Source: Sapria himalayana
Lineage: Eukaryota > Streptophyta > Magnoliopsida > Malpighiales > Rafflesiaceae
Length of the DNA: 64,000 bases
Assembly: GCA_029783825.1 (NCBI GenBank)
Contig: JAREIK010002624.1
Coordinates: 131,695-195,694 of the forward strand
Direction: 5' to 3'
Part shown: positions 54,956 to 64,000 of the stretch, one piece after another
Layout of the letters: the number at the start of each line of letters is the position of its first letter
Position numbering within the stretch: position 1 is the first letter of the stretch
The notes under the pieces: model-generated
Database searches by the model: none
The model's input: the letters and a program-made list of their open reading frames with translations, nothing else
Told to the model about the DNA's origin: nothing
Made by a program: the position numbers and the translations under genes

Positions 54956-55014
54956 TATCTATCTATTTGTTTATATATCTATAAATCTCTAATAGATAAA
55001 CAAATCGATAGACA
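54956..55014. repeat. Fold-back palindrome at the TATC-to-GATA switch
   Basis: ATTTGTTTAT at 54965-54974 and its exact complement ATAAACAAAT at 54996-55005 flank a 21-base spacer. Extending outward, 17 of 19 bases pair. From here leftward the array reads TATC and rightward GATA, so this is the centre of a large inverted repeat. Confidence 0.75.
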
Positions 55015-57445
55015 TATATTAATACAGAAAGATAGACAAATAGATAGATAGAATGATCGATAGATTGATAGATAAATAGACAAATAGACATACAAATTGA
55101 TAGAAAGATAAATAGATAGATAGTTGAAATATAAATAGAAATATACATAAACAAATAGATAAACAAATAAATTGATTGAATGATATACAAAATGATAGAC
55201 TGATTGATAGACAAATAGATAAATGATGAAAAGACATATTGATAGACTAATAGATAGATAGATAGATATATATATATATAAAGATTGATAAATAGATAGA
55301 TAGATAGATAGAGATATATATATATATATATAAATAGATAGACAGACAAAAAGTTAAATAGATAGACAGACAGAGAGATAGATAGATAGATAGCAAGATA
55401 GATAGATAGATAGATAGAAAGATAGTTAAGTAGGTAGATAGATAGACAGTCAGATAGATACATAGACAAATTAATAGATTAATAGATTGACAAACTTAAA
55501 TAGATAGACAAAGTTAAATAGATAGACAAACAGAAAGAAAGATAGATAGATAGTTAAGTAGGTAGATAGATAGATAGTCAGATGGATAAATAGATAGATA
55601 CATAGACAAATTAATATATTGATAGATAGACAAATAGTTAGATATACAGATATATAGAGAGATTGATAGCTATATTGATAAATAGATTGATAGACTAATT
55701 GATTGATAGATTGATAGTTTGATAGATAGATTGATAGATATATAGATAGATAAATTTTTTAACTATAAGATATATAGATTGATAAATAGATTTTTAGAAA
55801 GATAAATATTCTATTTATATACTGATAGATCGATCGATAGGTTTACAGATATAAAGATAGATATTTAGACATACAGATAGGTAGATAGATAGATTGTTTG
55901 ATAGATAGATATCATAGATAGATAGATAGACATATAGAAAGATAAATATATAGATTGAAAGACAAACAGATAGATAGATTGATAGAAAGATAGATAGATA
56001 GGAAGAAAGAAAGATAGGTAGATAGATAGATATCTGATAGATTGATAGATAGTTTGATAGATATAATGATAGACAGATAGATAGACAGATAGATAGACAG
56101 ATTGAAAGATAGAGTGATTGATCAATTGATTAATAGATTCATAGACATATTGATAGATAGATGGAAAGATAGATTGATTGACTGATTGATTGATTGATTG
56201 ATAGTCTAATTTATAGATGGATTAATATAAAGTTTAATATATAGTTAGATAGAGAGATTAATAGTCTGCTAGATAGATAGTTAGATATATAATTACATAT
56301 ATATAAAGACATATTGATTGACAAATTTTTAGTCAAATAGATATATAGAAAGATAGACAGATAGATAAATACATACATGATAGATAGATAAATAAAATGA
56401 CAGATAGAAAGACATATAGATAGACAAATCGGTTGGCAGATAGAATGACAGATAGATTGATAAAAATATATAAGGATAGATAGATACAAAGATAGACAAA
56501 TCGGTTGGCAGATAGATAGATAGATAGACAGAAAGATAGATGGATGGATAGATAAATAGATAGATATGCAGATTGATAGACTATAGATAGAAATTTAGAT
56601 AGATGATAGAAAGATAAACAGAAAGATAGACAATTAGATATATAGATAGATAGTTAGACAGAAAGATAGATAGACACATAGATAGACACATAGATAGACA
56701 ATTTGATATACAGATAGATAGATAGATAGATAGATAGACAAATAGATATACAGATAGATAGATAGATAGACAAATAGATAGACATATAGACAGAAAAATA
56801 GATAAACACATAGATATATAGATAAATAGATAGATAGACTAATAGATAGATAGTTAGTTAGATAGATATAAAGATAGATAAATAGAAACATAAATAGATA
56901 GATAGATAGATAGACAAATAGATAGTTAGATAGATAGATAGAAATATAGAATGCCATATAGATTGACTAATAAATAAATAGATAGACAGATAGATAGATA
57001 GATAGATATAAAGATATATAGATATAAAAATAGATAGATAGATAATAGAAACATAGATAGAAAAGTAGATAGATTGACAAATAGATAGATAGAAAGAAAG
57101 ATAGATAGACAATCTTGTAGATAGACATACAGACTGATTGACATATAGATAGATAGACTAACAAACTGGCAGATAGACTTACAGATAGACATAGAGATAG
57201 ACAGATAGACATATAGACAGATAAATAGATATATCGACATATAAATAGATAGATAGATAGATATATAGATTAAGTATGCGGCTATGCAGTAATGTAGGAA
57301 GTTAGGCACTTAGATTATTGGACAGGTAAGTAGACAAATAGACATATAGACAAACAAAGAGTGATAGACATATAGACTTATAGTAAGACAAACAAATAAA
57401 TAGACAAACATACTGATTGATAGATAGATTGATATATAGATTGAT
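54991..57445 (+). repeat. GATA array, block E (GATA on + strand)
   Basis: About 2.45 kb of degenerate GATA repeat in the same orientation as blocks A and B. It contains a 128-bp local duplication (55421 and 55549) and a repeated CAAATCGGTTGGCAGATAG segment about 72 bp apart (near 56426 and 56498). It ends at a CACTA-like terminus at about 57446. Confidence 0.95.
55421..55640 (+). repeat. 128-bp higher-order duplication in block E
   Basis: GATAGTTAAGTAGGTAGATA, then the AGTCAGAT and CATAGACAAATTAATA segments, occur in the same order from 55421 and again from 55549, with a few differences. They are two copies of a larger unit within the array. Confidence 0.8.
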
Positions 57446-57912
57446 CAATAACAAGAAAATGTTCATTTAGCTAGGGAAATTTTGCTAGGGATCAATACCG
57501 AGCTAAATTGTGAGGGATTAGATAGGAAATAGAAAGGGATTTCTAATTTTATTTTGAAATAAAAATTTGCGATGGATTAGCGATAATATAGTGACGTAAA
57601 TTTCATGCAAAGATAAATTAAGAATTTAGTGATGGATTTAGCGACGAAATTTTTCTAACTGATTACATCCAGAATATAGTGACGGATTTAGTGATAGAAT
57701 TTCCCCAGCTAATTTTATCCGAAATATAGTGATTGATTTAGCGATGGAACTTTCCTAGCTAATTTTATCCGGAAAATAGTGATGGATTTAGTGATAGGAT
57801 TTCCGTAGCAAATAAAATACAGAATATAACTACGGCTTTAGCGGATGAACTTCCCTAGCTAATTACATCCAGAATATAGCAATGGATTTAGCGATAGAAT
57901 TTCTCTATTCAA
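57446..57912 (+). repeat. CACTA-like terminus and subterminal repeats, 50-bp period
   Basis: CAATAACAAGAAAATG resembles the CACTACAAGAAAA-type terminus of plant CACTA elements with changes. It leads directly into TTTAGCTAGGG. From about 57620, a unit with ATCCAGAATATAG, GGATTTAGCGATAGAATTTC and CTAGCTAATT recurs. The ATCC-like anchor falls at 57670, 57720, 57770, 57820 and 57870, an exact 50-bp spacing. These look like subterminal transposase-binding repeats. The motifs GCTAATTTAGC and GCGA are shared with 7198-7445, so the element is from the same or a related family. Confidence 0.6.
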
Positions 57913-59850
57913 TCTTTAATTATTTAACTTTGTATACATTTATATATGTATAACTACTTATAATTACTTGGAGCTATGGATCAATGCAAAACAGCCTCAG
58001 AAATCAGGTATGATTTGGATGATAGCTTTCATGTATTACTTTTTTTTCCTTATAAAACTAATGAATACTGATAAAATATTCATAAAATTTGAAACTTGTA
58101 ATAATATCACAATGTTCCTATAATAATGAGTAATATAAGCTCCAACTTGTAATCATACATGTACACTACAATGTAAATGTACATACATGTACATTTATAC
58201 TGTAGTGTATATGTATACATATATCTATATATGTACATATACACTATAATGTATATGTACATTTACTGTGTATATATATACATATATACCAATATATATG
58301 CACATATACATATTTACTAGTGTATAGATATATAATGCTATATATGTATATGTACATATATATCAGTATATATGTACATATATACTACTGTATATATGTA
58401 CATATATATTACAGTATTATATATCTATGACATTAAGGTTTGAAAAATTATGGCATAGAGTTTTCAGTGAAGTAGAATTTAGCATGTTTCCATCAAATCA
58501 AAATTTTGCAAGGTTTGTAGTAATCTAAAACTCTTCATCTGATATATCTATAATTAAACTATGTGTATACCTAAATATAAATATTTGTATAACTCTATAA
58601 ACTATATTTGTAATTAAATATACATATATGTATAAATATATGTAAATCTATATATTTGTTTATAACATTGTATATATTTAAGTATAACTACATATATCTA
58701 CTTGTATGAATATATCTATATATAACTATATGGTTAACTATATATAACTATTTATAACTATATATACTATATGCATAATAACATATAAATATACATAATT
58801 GTATCTTACTATATGTATAAATATAAAAACTTTTTATATTTAGATTAGGGATTAATCAACTATAAGAATAAAAAAGTAAAATTTATGATTATTTAAAAAA
58901 TTTATTTAAATATAAAAAAAAATAAGTATTTTTGTTTTAATGAAATTATGATTATGTAGTATTTGAAGATGATACATTTTTAATTCAAATAAGTTAGAGG
59001 CAAATGATAGGTTGGTCTGTCGGATATGAGTCTTTATAACCTGCTAAAATAATTAGACATCAATTATTATTCAACCTTTTTAGAGGATATGAAAAATCTA
59101 GATGCATTGAGTTAGTAAAAGTTATATAAATTTTTTTTGTGATATCTAAAATATCTCGTGATTTGCTGATCTTTACTATGTTAGTGTTTATTAAATTCTA
59201 TCATATTTATGATTGTGAATATTATTTTAGATAGTAAAATCAAATTACAATCAATATTTTTGAAAATTTGTTATGATAGAAAGATTAAGATAATACCTAG
59301 GTGAGTCTTCATGATCAAATTCCTACATTACAACAAAATACATATGATGATGTATATGATAAAATATAATGTTGTATAGATCATTACAGTTAGATTGAAA
59401 TTGATCATATAATTTTTATCATTTTATGACTTAATGTTTTGTAATATTTTTTATGTTTTAGTTTTATATTGAAAGATTATGTTACCATATTTTATTTTAT
59501 AAATATTAATTATAATTTAAAATTAAAAAATTGTTAATGTTATTAAATTTTTTTTATTCATAATTTTAAATTTTCTATTTACTAGGTATGTATGTATATA
59601 TTTTGTATTTACATTATGTATATATGTATCTATAGAATAATTTCTATCTATATACAATGTGTATATGTATATATTCAATATAAGTGTATATACACATTGT
59701 ATGTACATTCTATATACATTATGTATGTATTTTGTATATTGTAATACACAATAATTATATTATGTATATATATACAGATACACATAAAAATTAACACATT
59801 TATGTTATGTATAATATATTGATATAATGCTGCCATCATGCTCTGCATTT
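57913..59850. other. AT-rich non-coding DNA with TAC/GTA palindromes
   Basis: No gene is recognised. Bases 58160-58440 are a dense set of GTACATATATA and TATATGTAC palindromes like those in the 4.2-6.7 kb modules. At 59585-59770 another TATGTATATA-rich stretch occurs. The rest is low-complexity AT. Confidence 0.5.
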
Positions 59851-60030
59851 TCCACCTTTACACACTGTCTAGGGGACATAGCCCATAGGAATCCAGGATC
59901 CAGGGCATGGGCCCTTGTTAGGTGGACCAAGTGCCAAGGCTAAGCACTGACGACGTCATGCTGGCTCTCTTAGTTCAGACCTAGGCTATTCTGGATTGGG
60001 CACATGCCGAGCCAGGTAATAACCATTCTC
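59850..60030. other. Isolated GC-richer island, unassigned
   Basis: About 180 bp including GGATCCAGGGCATGGGCCC and CACTGACGACGTCATGCTGG stands out from AT-rich surroundings. There is no open frame or recognised repeat end. It could be a fragment of an LTR or another element. Confidence 0.35.
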
Positions 60031-61470
60031 ATCACAATTGTTGGCAAAGATTTTCAAGAGAACTCTCTAGAGTATCTTAATTTATTTTTTCTTTAAAGTT
60101 TGAGGTGATTAATATATATAATATTCATTATATTTATTGCATTTTAATTTATGTATTTTTTTATTTCACTTGTATCTAGCTTAGGTAGTGTAGTGCTTAT
60201 ATTGATGGAATGCTCCAAACACTTTTATGGTTGTTCTTTAAAAAATCATCAGGTGTCTTGGGGTAGTCTCCAACATGTTAGCTAAAATGATGGTGGTGCC
60301 GGCATTATCACTTTTACTTCTCCCACTTTGATATCTTGTTCAATATATATATACATGTGTTTAGGTGCCTCATTCCTAATGCAACCAAACCTGTAAAAGA
60401 GACCAAGTACAACGTCACATAGTAGAAAAAATACATATAAAAAATTTATCTTAGAGAGCATGTTAGATTTATAAGATATAAAGCATGTTGTGATTGAATT
60501 AGCATCAAGGTCATTGGAGATTGTATTATTTTGTTTTGGCACGTGTTATTTTTTTATTTTGTTTTGAAAGATAAAAATTTTGTTTGTCTAGGCATGTACT
60601 ATTCTGATTTTAACAGGACAACTTTTTTTATTTTCTATTTGTCAATTAGTTTTCGTAAAGTTTGAAGCATGTGCAATTTGTTAATGATAGTAGGTTTCTA
60701 CTTACTATGTATAGTTGATGGTATGGCAGTGCAATACTAGGCCTCATGTGATAGCTCTTGTAGTATGCTGATCTTTCTTTTTAGAGTCATGTGGCAGATG
60801 ACATGCAATGTATATGTACATATACCGAGTATATAAGTATGCAAATACTCGGTATATACGTAGGTATATACTGAGTATGTACATAAGTGGGTGAATATAT
60901 TTATTTGTAGATATGGATGTATTGTCATACATATACACCCTTTCACACACACACACACACACATGTTTGAATATATAATTGCTCGGGCTTGTCTGGTCAT
61001 GATCGTGCATTGCTTACATATGCAGGTCATAAAAGTCAAGTATATTAGACCTTTCCTAAAGTTGTGGCATGAAGATATTGTTTTTCCAAGCCTGTCAGGT
61101 AGACAAATGTTGGTCTTAAATCTCTTAATAATTGTGTAAATATGCAATTATCACATGGTAGAAAGCATATGTATGAGGAAATAAGTTTTCTTGTTGTAGG
61201 TTCTATAATGATTATATATTTATAATTGTACTAGGTCTTAGTATGATGATGATGATGATGCTCATGTAGTGCCGTGTAATTTTATTACATCGCACAAAAT
61301 AGTATTCAATCAGAAGGGAAAATGTATCATTACCTGATTTTTATAGGCCGTGAGTGCCAAGAGGAATATCGGGTCCTATTTTGGGAAAAGCTGCTTGCAC
61401 CTAGTAAAAAACTCGCTCAATCTCAAAATGAGTGGTTGGCAAAAAAGTTCATCAGTTGAGCATCATCACC
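60030..61470. other. Non-coding stretch with short TAC/GTA palindromes and a (CA)n run
   Basis: No gene is recognised. The 86-codon minus-strand frame at 60282-60542 and a 136-codon frame at 60737-61147 show no domain. Bases 60815-60890 repeat the ATACCGAGTATA/ACTCGGTATA palindrome style. A (CA)n run lies at 60945-60963. Confidence 0.45.
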
Positions 61471-61477
61471 CACCAAA

Positions 61478-61676
61478 CTTTTATTATCAGCAGCAGCAAC
61501 AGTTGCGGCATCAACAAGAGTAGTAATGACAGCAGCAGCAGCGACAGAAGTAGTAGTGACAGCAATAGCAACGGTAGCAGTGGCAGTGGCGGCAGTGGCA
61601 GCGGCAGCAGTAGTGGTGGCAGTGGTAGTGGTGGTAGCGACAACGGCTGCAGCAACATCTGTAGTGGCCTGGCATG
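61478..61676 (+). repeat. Degenerate GCA/GGT trinucleotide run, right flank
   Basis: About 200 bp of GCAGCAGCAGCAACAG- and GGTAGCAGTGGCAGTGG-like triplets, the same type and strand as the runs at 4.3, 5.1 and 6.1 kb. The open frames here (poly-Ala/Thr on one strand, Ser/Gly on the other) follow from the repeat. Confidence 0.75.
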
Positions 61677-61699
61677 ATTGACTTTTCAAGAAATATGTA

Positions 61700-63465
61700 A
61701 ACAGATAGATACATCTATATATTTAGATAGTAAATATATAGTTAACATGAATGGAAGTTTCATTATATATGTAGATATATTGATAGATAGATCTAATCCA
61801 TCAATACAGTTTCAAATTTTATCCGTTACTATAAATCTACCAGTCTACCTAACATGTAACTAGTTTCATTATGTATATAGATATCATTAGCTATATTTCT
61901 AGTGAACTCATTGCTCATTTGAAGACGAAGATTTTGTAACATTGGAATAGTCCAATTGGGTAAATAAATTTTTATCCTTCCCCTCCATCCACCTATGTTT
62001 TAAAGAGAAAAGGGAATTGGTCAGGCCTAGCGCTTAAGGCTTCTAGTTCCTCTTCATTTCTATTTTTTTATTTGTCATCTTGCATCTTTCATTTGACATT
62101 CAACTATGAAAATAAATATGTGGGGCAACTCTCCGTGTTATTTCAACTAGTTAAACAACCTTTTAAAAAAATGAGCTTATTTGTCTTTATCACATTAGGC
62201 TCAACCGTTGGATCAATGTTCCATCTATCATCCTTGTTCTCGATTGCTCCCCGCCATTGCAAATAAATAGTTAGGGCATTCTTAAGGATGTCCTACGTTC
62301 AAAATAAATCGATTGAGCTTTCAGCACCACAACACTTAACATAAACAAACAAATATTCTACTTAAGATCGTAGAGCTCTTAATATCTATGAGCACCCTAG
62401 CAAGAATTCATGCAATTATTGTCACCCTTCTCATTTAAACCAGTTTTATCTATGAGTAACCTTTACTTCTCTTAATTAGCTTGTTTAGGAATGTGCTTGG
62501 CTATATAATATAGGGCAGCCCCATATCTGGCATTGGAGGTAGCACATGGCATGGAAAGCAAGGCATCCTTAAGAATTCTATCTCATTGGGGTCCAATTAG
62601 TCTACCACAGTGTTAAAAATGAGGGGAGATAACTTTTTTTAAACGATAAAAGGTAAAGTGGCATATCAAAATTTTTTTATTCAAGGGAAGATATGTATAT
62701 AGATATCACAGGGTATTTAAGGCTAATGCCTTATTTTAATAATAAAGCAAAAGGCTAGCTTTTCGCTATGTTGATTGTAGAAGACTTTTCTTAGTAATTC
62801 TATCTCAATGCACTTGGGCATGTTTATTACTTGGGCATTAGTTACTATGAAACTCAACCATAATCCTGATCGAATTAGAGCGGCTTATGTGTTTCTCTTT
62901 TATCTGTGTATTATTTTTTCATTAGAGAAATCATGTTTACAAATGGCTAACTAAGCTATTTCTTTTATGTTGTTATTTCTTAGCTTCATTCTAGTCTCTC
63001 TTAGCCAACTTTCATTATCTTCAGAAACTCAATCCTAGCTTGCTCACGTTGATGCTTTGCATTTTCTTTTTTTTATTTTATTCAATGGCCCTTACATTCT
63101 CCTCTCAAATACTATGCAAGTTGTGTGTGCGTGTGTGTGTGTGTGTCTGATGTATATATGTTGCTTTTCTTGTCTATTATTTATTTCCCTGCATTATAAT
63201 CATAGTTGTTAGCTCATAAAATATATCATATATCATTTTTTTATTTTTTCTGTATTATGTATTATATCGTATCATGTAACATAAGTTTTTTCACGTTGTA
63301 AAAAATATTTAAAAAGATATATTTGTATAAATGTATATTAAAAGTATGAATTATAGTATATAATAATAAAAATGTAACCTTTTGTATAAGATTATTTTGC
63401 TTATTTTTTTATGATTATTTTTTAATTCTTTTTGTGTATTTGAATAATTATTTTTTATGAATTAT
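61700..63465. other. Non-coding stretch upstream of the PP5-like exons
   Basis: I find no exon, RNA gene or clear mobile element. It holds a few AGATAGAT fragments near 61705 and 61785 and a (GT)n run at 63122-63146. It could be intron or 5' flank of the PP5-like gene; no upstream TPR exon was recognised in it. Confidence 0.4.
63122..63146 (+). repeat. (GT)n microsatellite
   Basis: About 25 bases of GT repeat with one C interruption. Confidence 0.9.
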
Positions 63466-63606
63466 AGATAGATAGATAGATAGAAAGATATATTGATTGA
63501 TAGACAAATAGATAGAAAGATAGACAGATAGATTTATAGATAGATAGATAGTCGATAGATAGTTAGATAGATAAACAAATAGACATATAGACATATAGAT
63601 AGATAG
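63466..63606 (+). repeat. Small GATA patch next to the PP5-like exon
   Basis: About 140 bp of degenerate GATA with the same variants (GACA, AAAT, GAAA, GATT) as the large array, in + orientation. It ends about 45 bp before the 3' splice site of the first PP5-like exon, followed by a pyrimidine tract (CTTTTCTTCTTCTTCCTCC). It therefore lies within the presumed upstream intron. Confidence 0.9.
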
Positions 63607-63653
63607 TAGATACTTTTCTTCTTCTTCCTCCTAACATTTGTCTGAAATTACAG

Positions 63654-64000
63654 GGTTATTACAGATGAGGTGCTGCATATCTTGCCATGGGGAATCACAA
63701 AGAAGCATTGAAGGACTTTCAGCAAGTTTCAATCATATCAATAAGCTTGGTTCACAAACATCATCCATCTTTAATCAATCCCATGTTAGAAGCTGTTTCA
63801 ATTAACATATTTGATGATAATGAACACCATGGGTCTCTTTCATCATAACTTCTATGATGAACATGAATCAGGTTAAAAAAATTTGCCCAACAGATCGAGA
63901 TGCTGCCTAGAAGTTTGAAGAGTGTAAGAAGGTAGTATTGAAGCTCAAGTTTGAAAGACCCATAGCCATGCCCGAATCTGCATGGAAATCTGTAGCAGAC
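63654..64000 (+). pseudogene. Protein phosphatase 5-like TPR region, two exons with stops, partial
   Basis: Two exons resemble the last part of the TPR domain of plant serine/threonine protein phosphatase 5, a phosphatase whose TPR region binds partners such as HSP90. Exon 63654-63725 reads GYYR, stop, GAAYLAMGNHKEALKDFQQ. After a 146-bp GT-AG intron (63726-63871), exon 63872-64000 reads VKKICPTDRDAA, stop, KFEECKKVVLKLKFERPIA and on to SVAD at the window edge. The two exons join in phase 0 and match the family order. Stops are TGA at 63666-63668, where the family has Arg (CGA to TGA would explain it), and TAG at 63908-63910. The kept intron argues against a retrocopy; it is a decayed duplicate or a decaying gene. 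The phosphatase domain would lie beyond the window. Confidence 0.75.
63726..63871 (+). other. Intron between the two PP5-like exons
   Basis: It begins GTTTCA and ends AATCAG. Removing its 146 bases joins FQQ to VKKICP in phase 0. Confidence 0.7.

Larger units (their letters stand above)
45460..54990 (-). repeat. GATA array, block D (inverted; TATC on + strand)
   Basis: About 9.5 kb of TATC, TGTC, TATT and TTTC units on the + strand, in the same orientation as block C and continuous with it if the LINE is removed. It contains a (TA)n tract at 51493-51545 and a (TG)n run at 53055-53085. Open frames on the + strand are products of the repeat. It stops at the fold-back junction near 54985. Confidence 0.95.

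Noticed and set aside
7446..57445. CRISPR array
   Set aside because: The repeats are 4-bp units with no repeat-spacer structure, and the window is plant nuclear DNA.
58160..58440. TACATGTACACTACAATG as a CACTA terminus
   Set aside because: The CACTA letters occur in a run of TAC/GTA palindromes with no adjacent subterminal repeat. The better candidate terminus is at 57446, next to such repeats.
60282..61147. 86- and 136-codon minus-strand frames
   Set aside because: No domain is recognised, their composition is that of surrounding AT-rich DNA, and the second runs through the TAC/GTA palindromes and a (CA)n run.
61423..61689. Ala/Thr-rich and Ser/Gly-rich frames at 61.4-61.7 kb
   Set aside because: Same trinucleotide origin; several frames on both strands are open at once.

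Overview
This is AT-rich nuclear DNA from a land plant, probably a seed plant. Four things point there: a CACTA (En/Spm) transposon with DUF4218, DUF4216 and Transposase_24 type proteins; a plant LINE with a DUF4283 ORF1 and an RVT_3-type RNase H; a Ty1/copia LTR followed by a decayed initiator-Met tRNA primer site; and, at the right edge, two exons resembling the TPR region of plant protein phosphatase 5. I could not name the species. I saw no intact cellular gene, tRNA, rRNA or CRISPR.

Layout. 1-3.9 kb: the 3' half of a decayed CACTA element on the + strand (TNP2-like, then TNP1-like/Transposase_24 pseudogenes). 4.2-7.1 kb: three tandem 0.8-1 kb modules, each with a degenerate GCA/GGT trinucleotide run followed by TAC/GTA-rich palindromes. 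7.2-7.45 kb: CACTA-like subterminal palindromes. 7.45-57.44 kb: a huge degenerate GATA/TATC array, about 39.6 kb of repeat (about 62% of the window), interrupted by three mobile elements. 57.45-57.91 kb: a second CACTA-like subterminal region with a 50-bp period. 57.9-63.4 kb: AT-rich DNA without recognisable genes. 63.65-64.0 kb: PP5-like exons with two in-frame stops, with a small GATA patch in the intron just upstream.

The array changes polarity. GATA is on the + strand at 7.45-20.39, 23.54-36.19 and 54.99-57.44 kb. TATC is on the + strand at 36.82-38.83 and 45.46-54.99 kb. The 54.99-kb switch is abrupt and lies on a fold-back palindrome. The 36.2-36.8 kb switch coincides with one end of a pogo/Tigger-like DNA transposon. 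A copia LTR plus leader (20.39-23.54 kb) and a 6.6-kb LINE (38.83-45.46 kb, minus strand, flanked by a 15-bp direct repeat) split the blocks.

The genes do not form a pathway. The story is genome dynamics: an old tetranucleotide array bracketed by two CACTA ends, used as an insertion target, partly inverted, and with a small related patch inside a gene intron. The LINE has lost key catalytic residues and carries a 24-base homopolymer inside its endonuclease codons. Long open frames across the arrays (repeating Tyr-Leu-Ser-Ile) are an arithmetic consequence of the repeat and are not annotated as genes.
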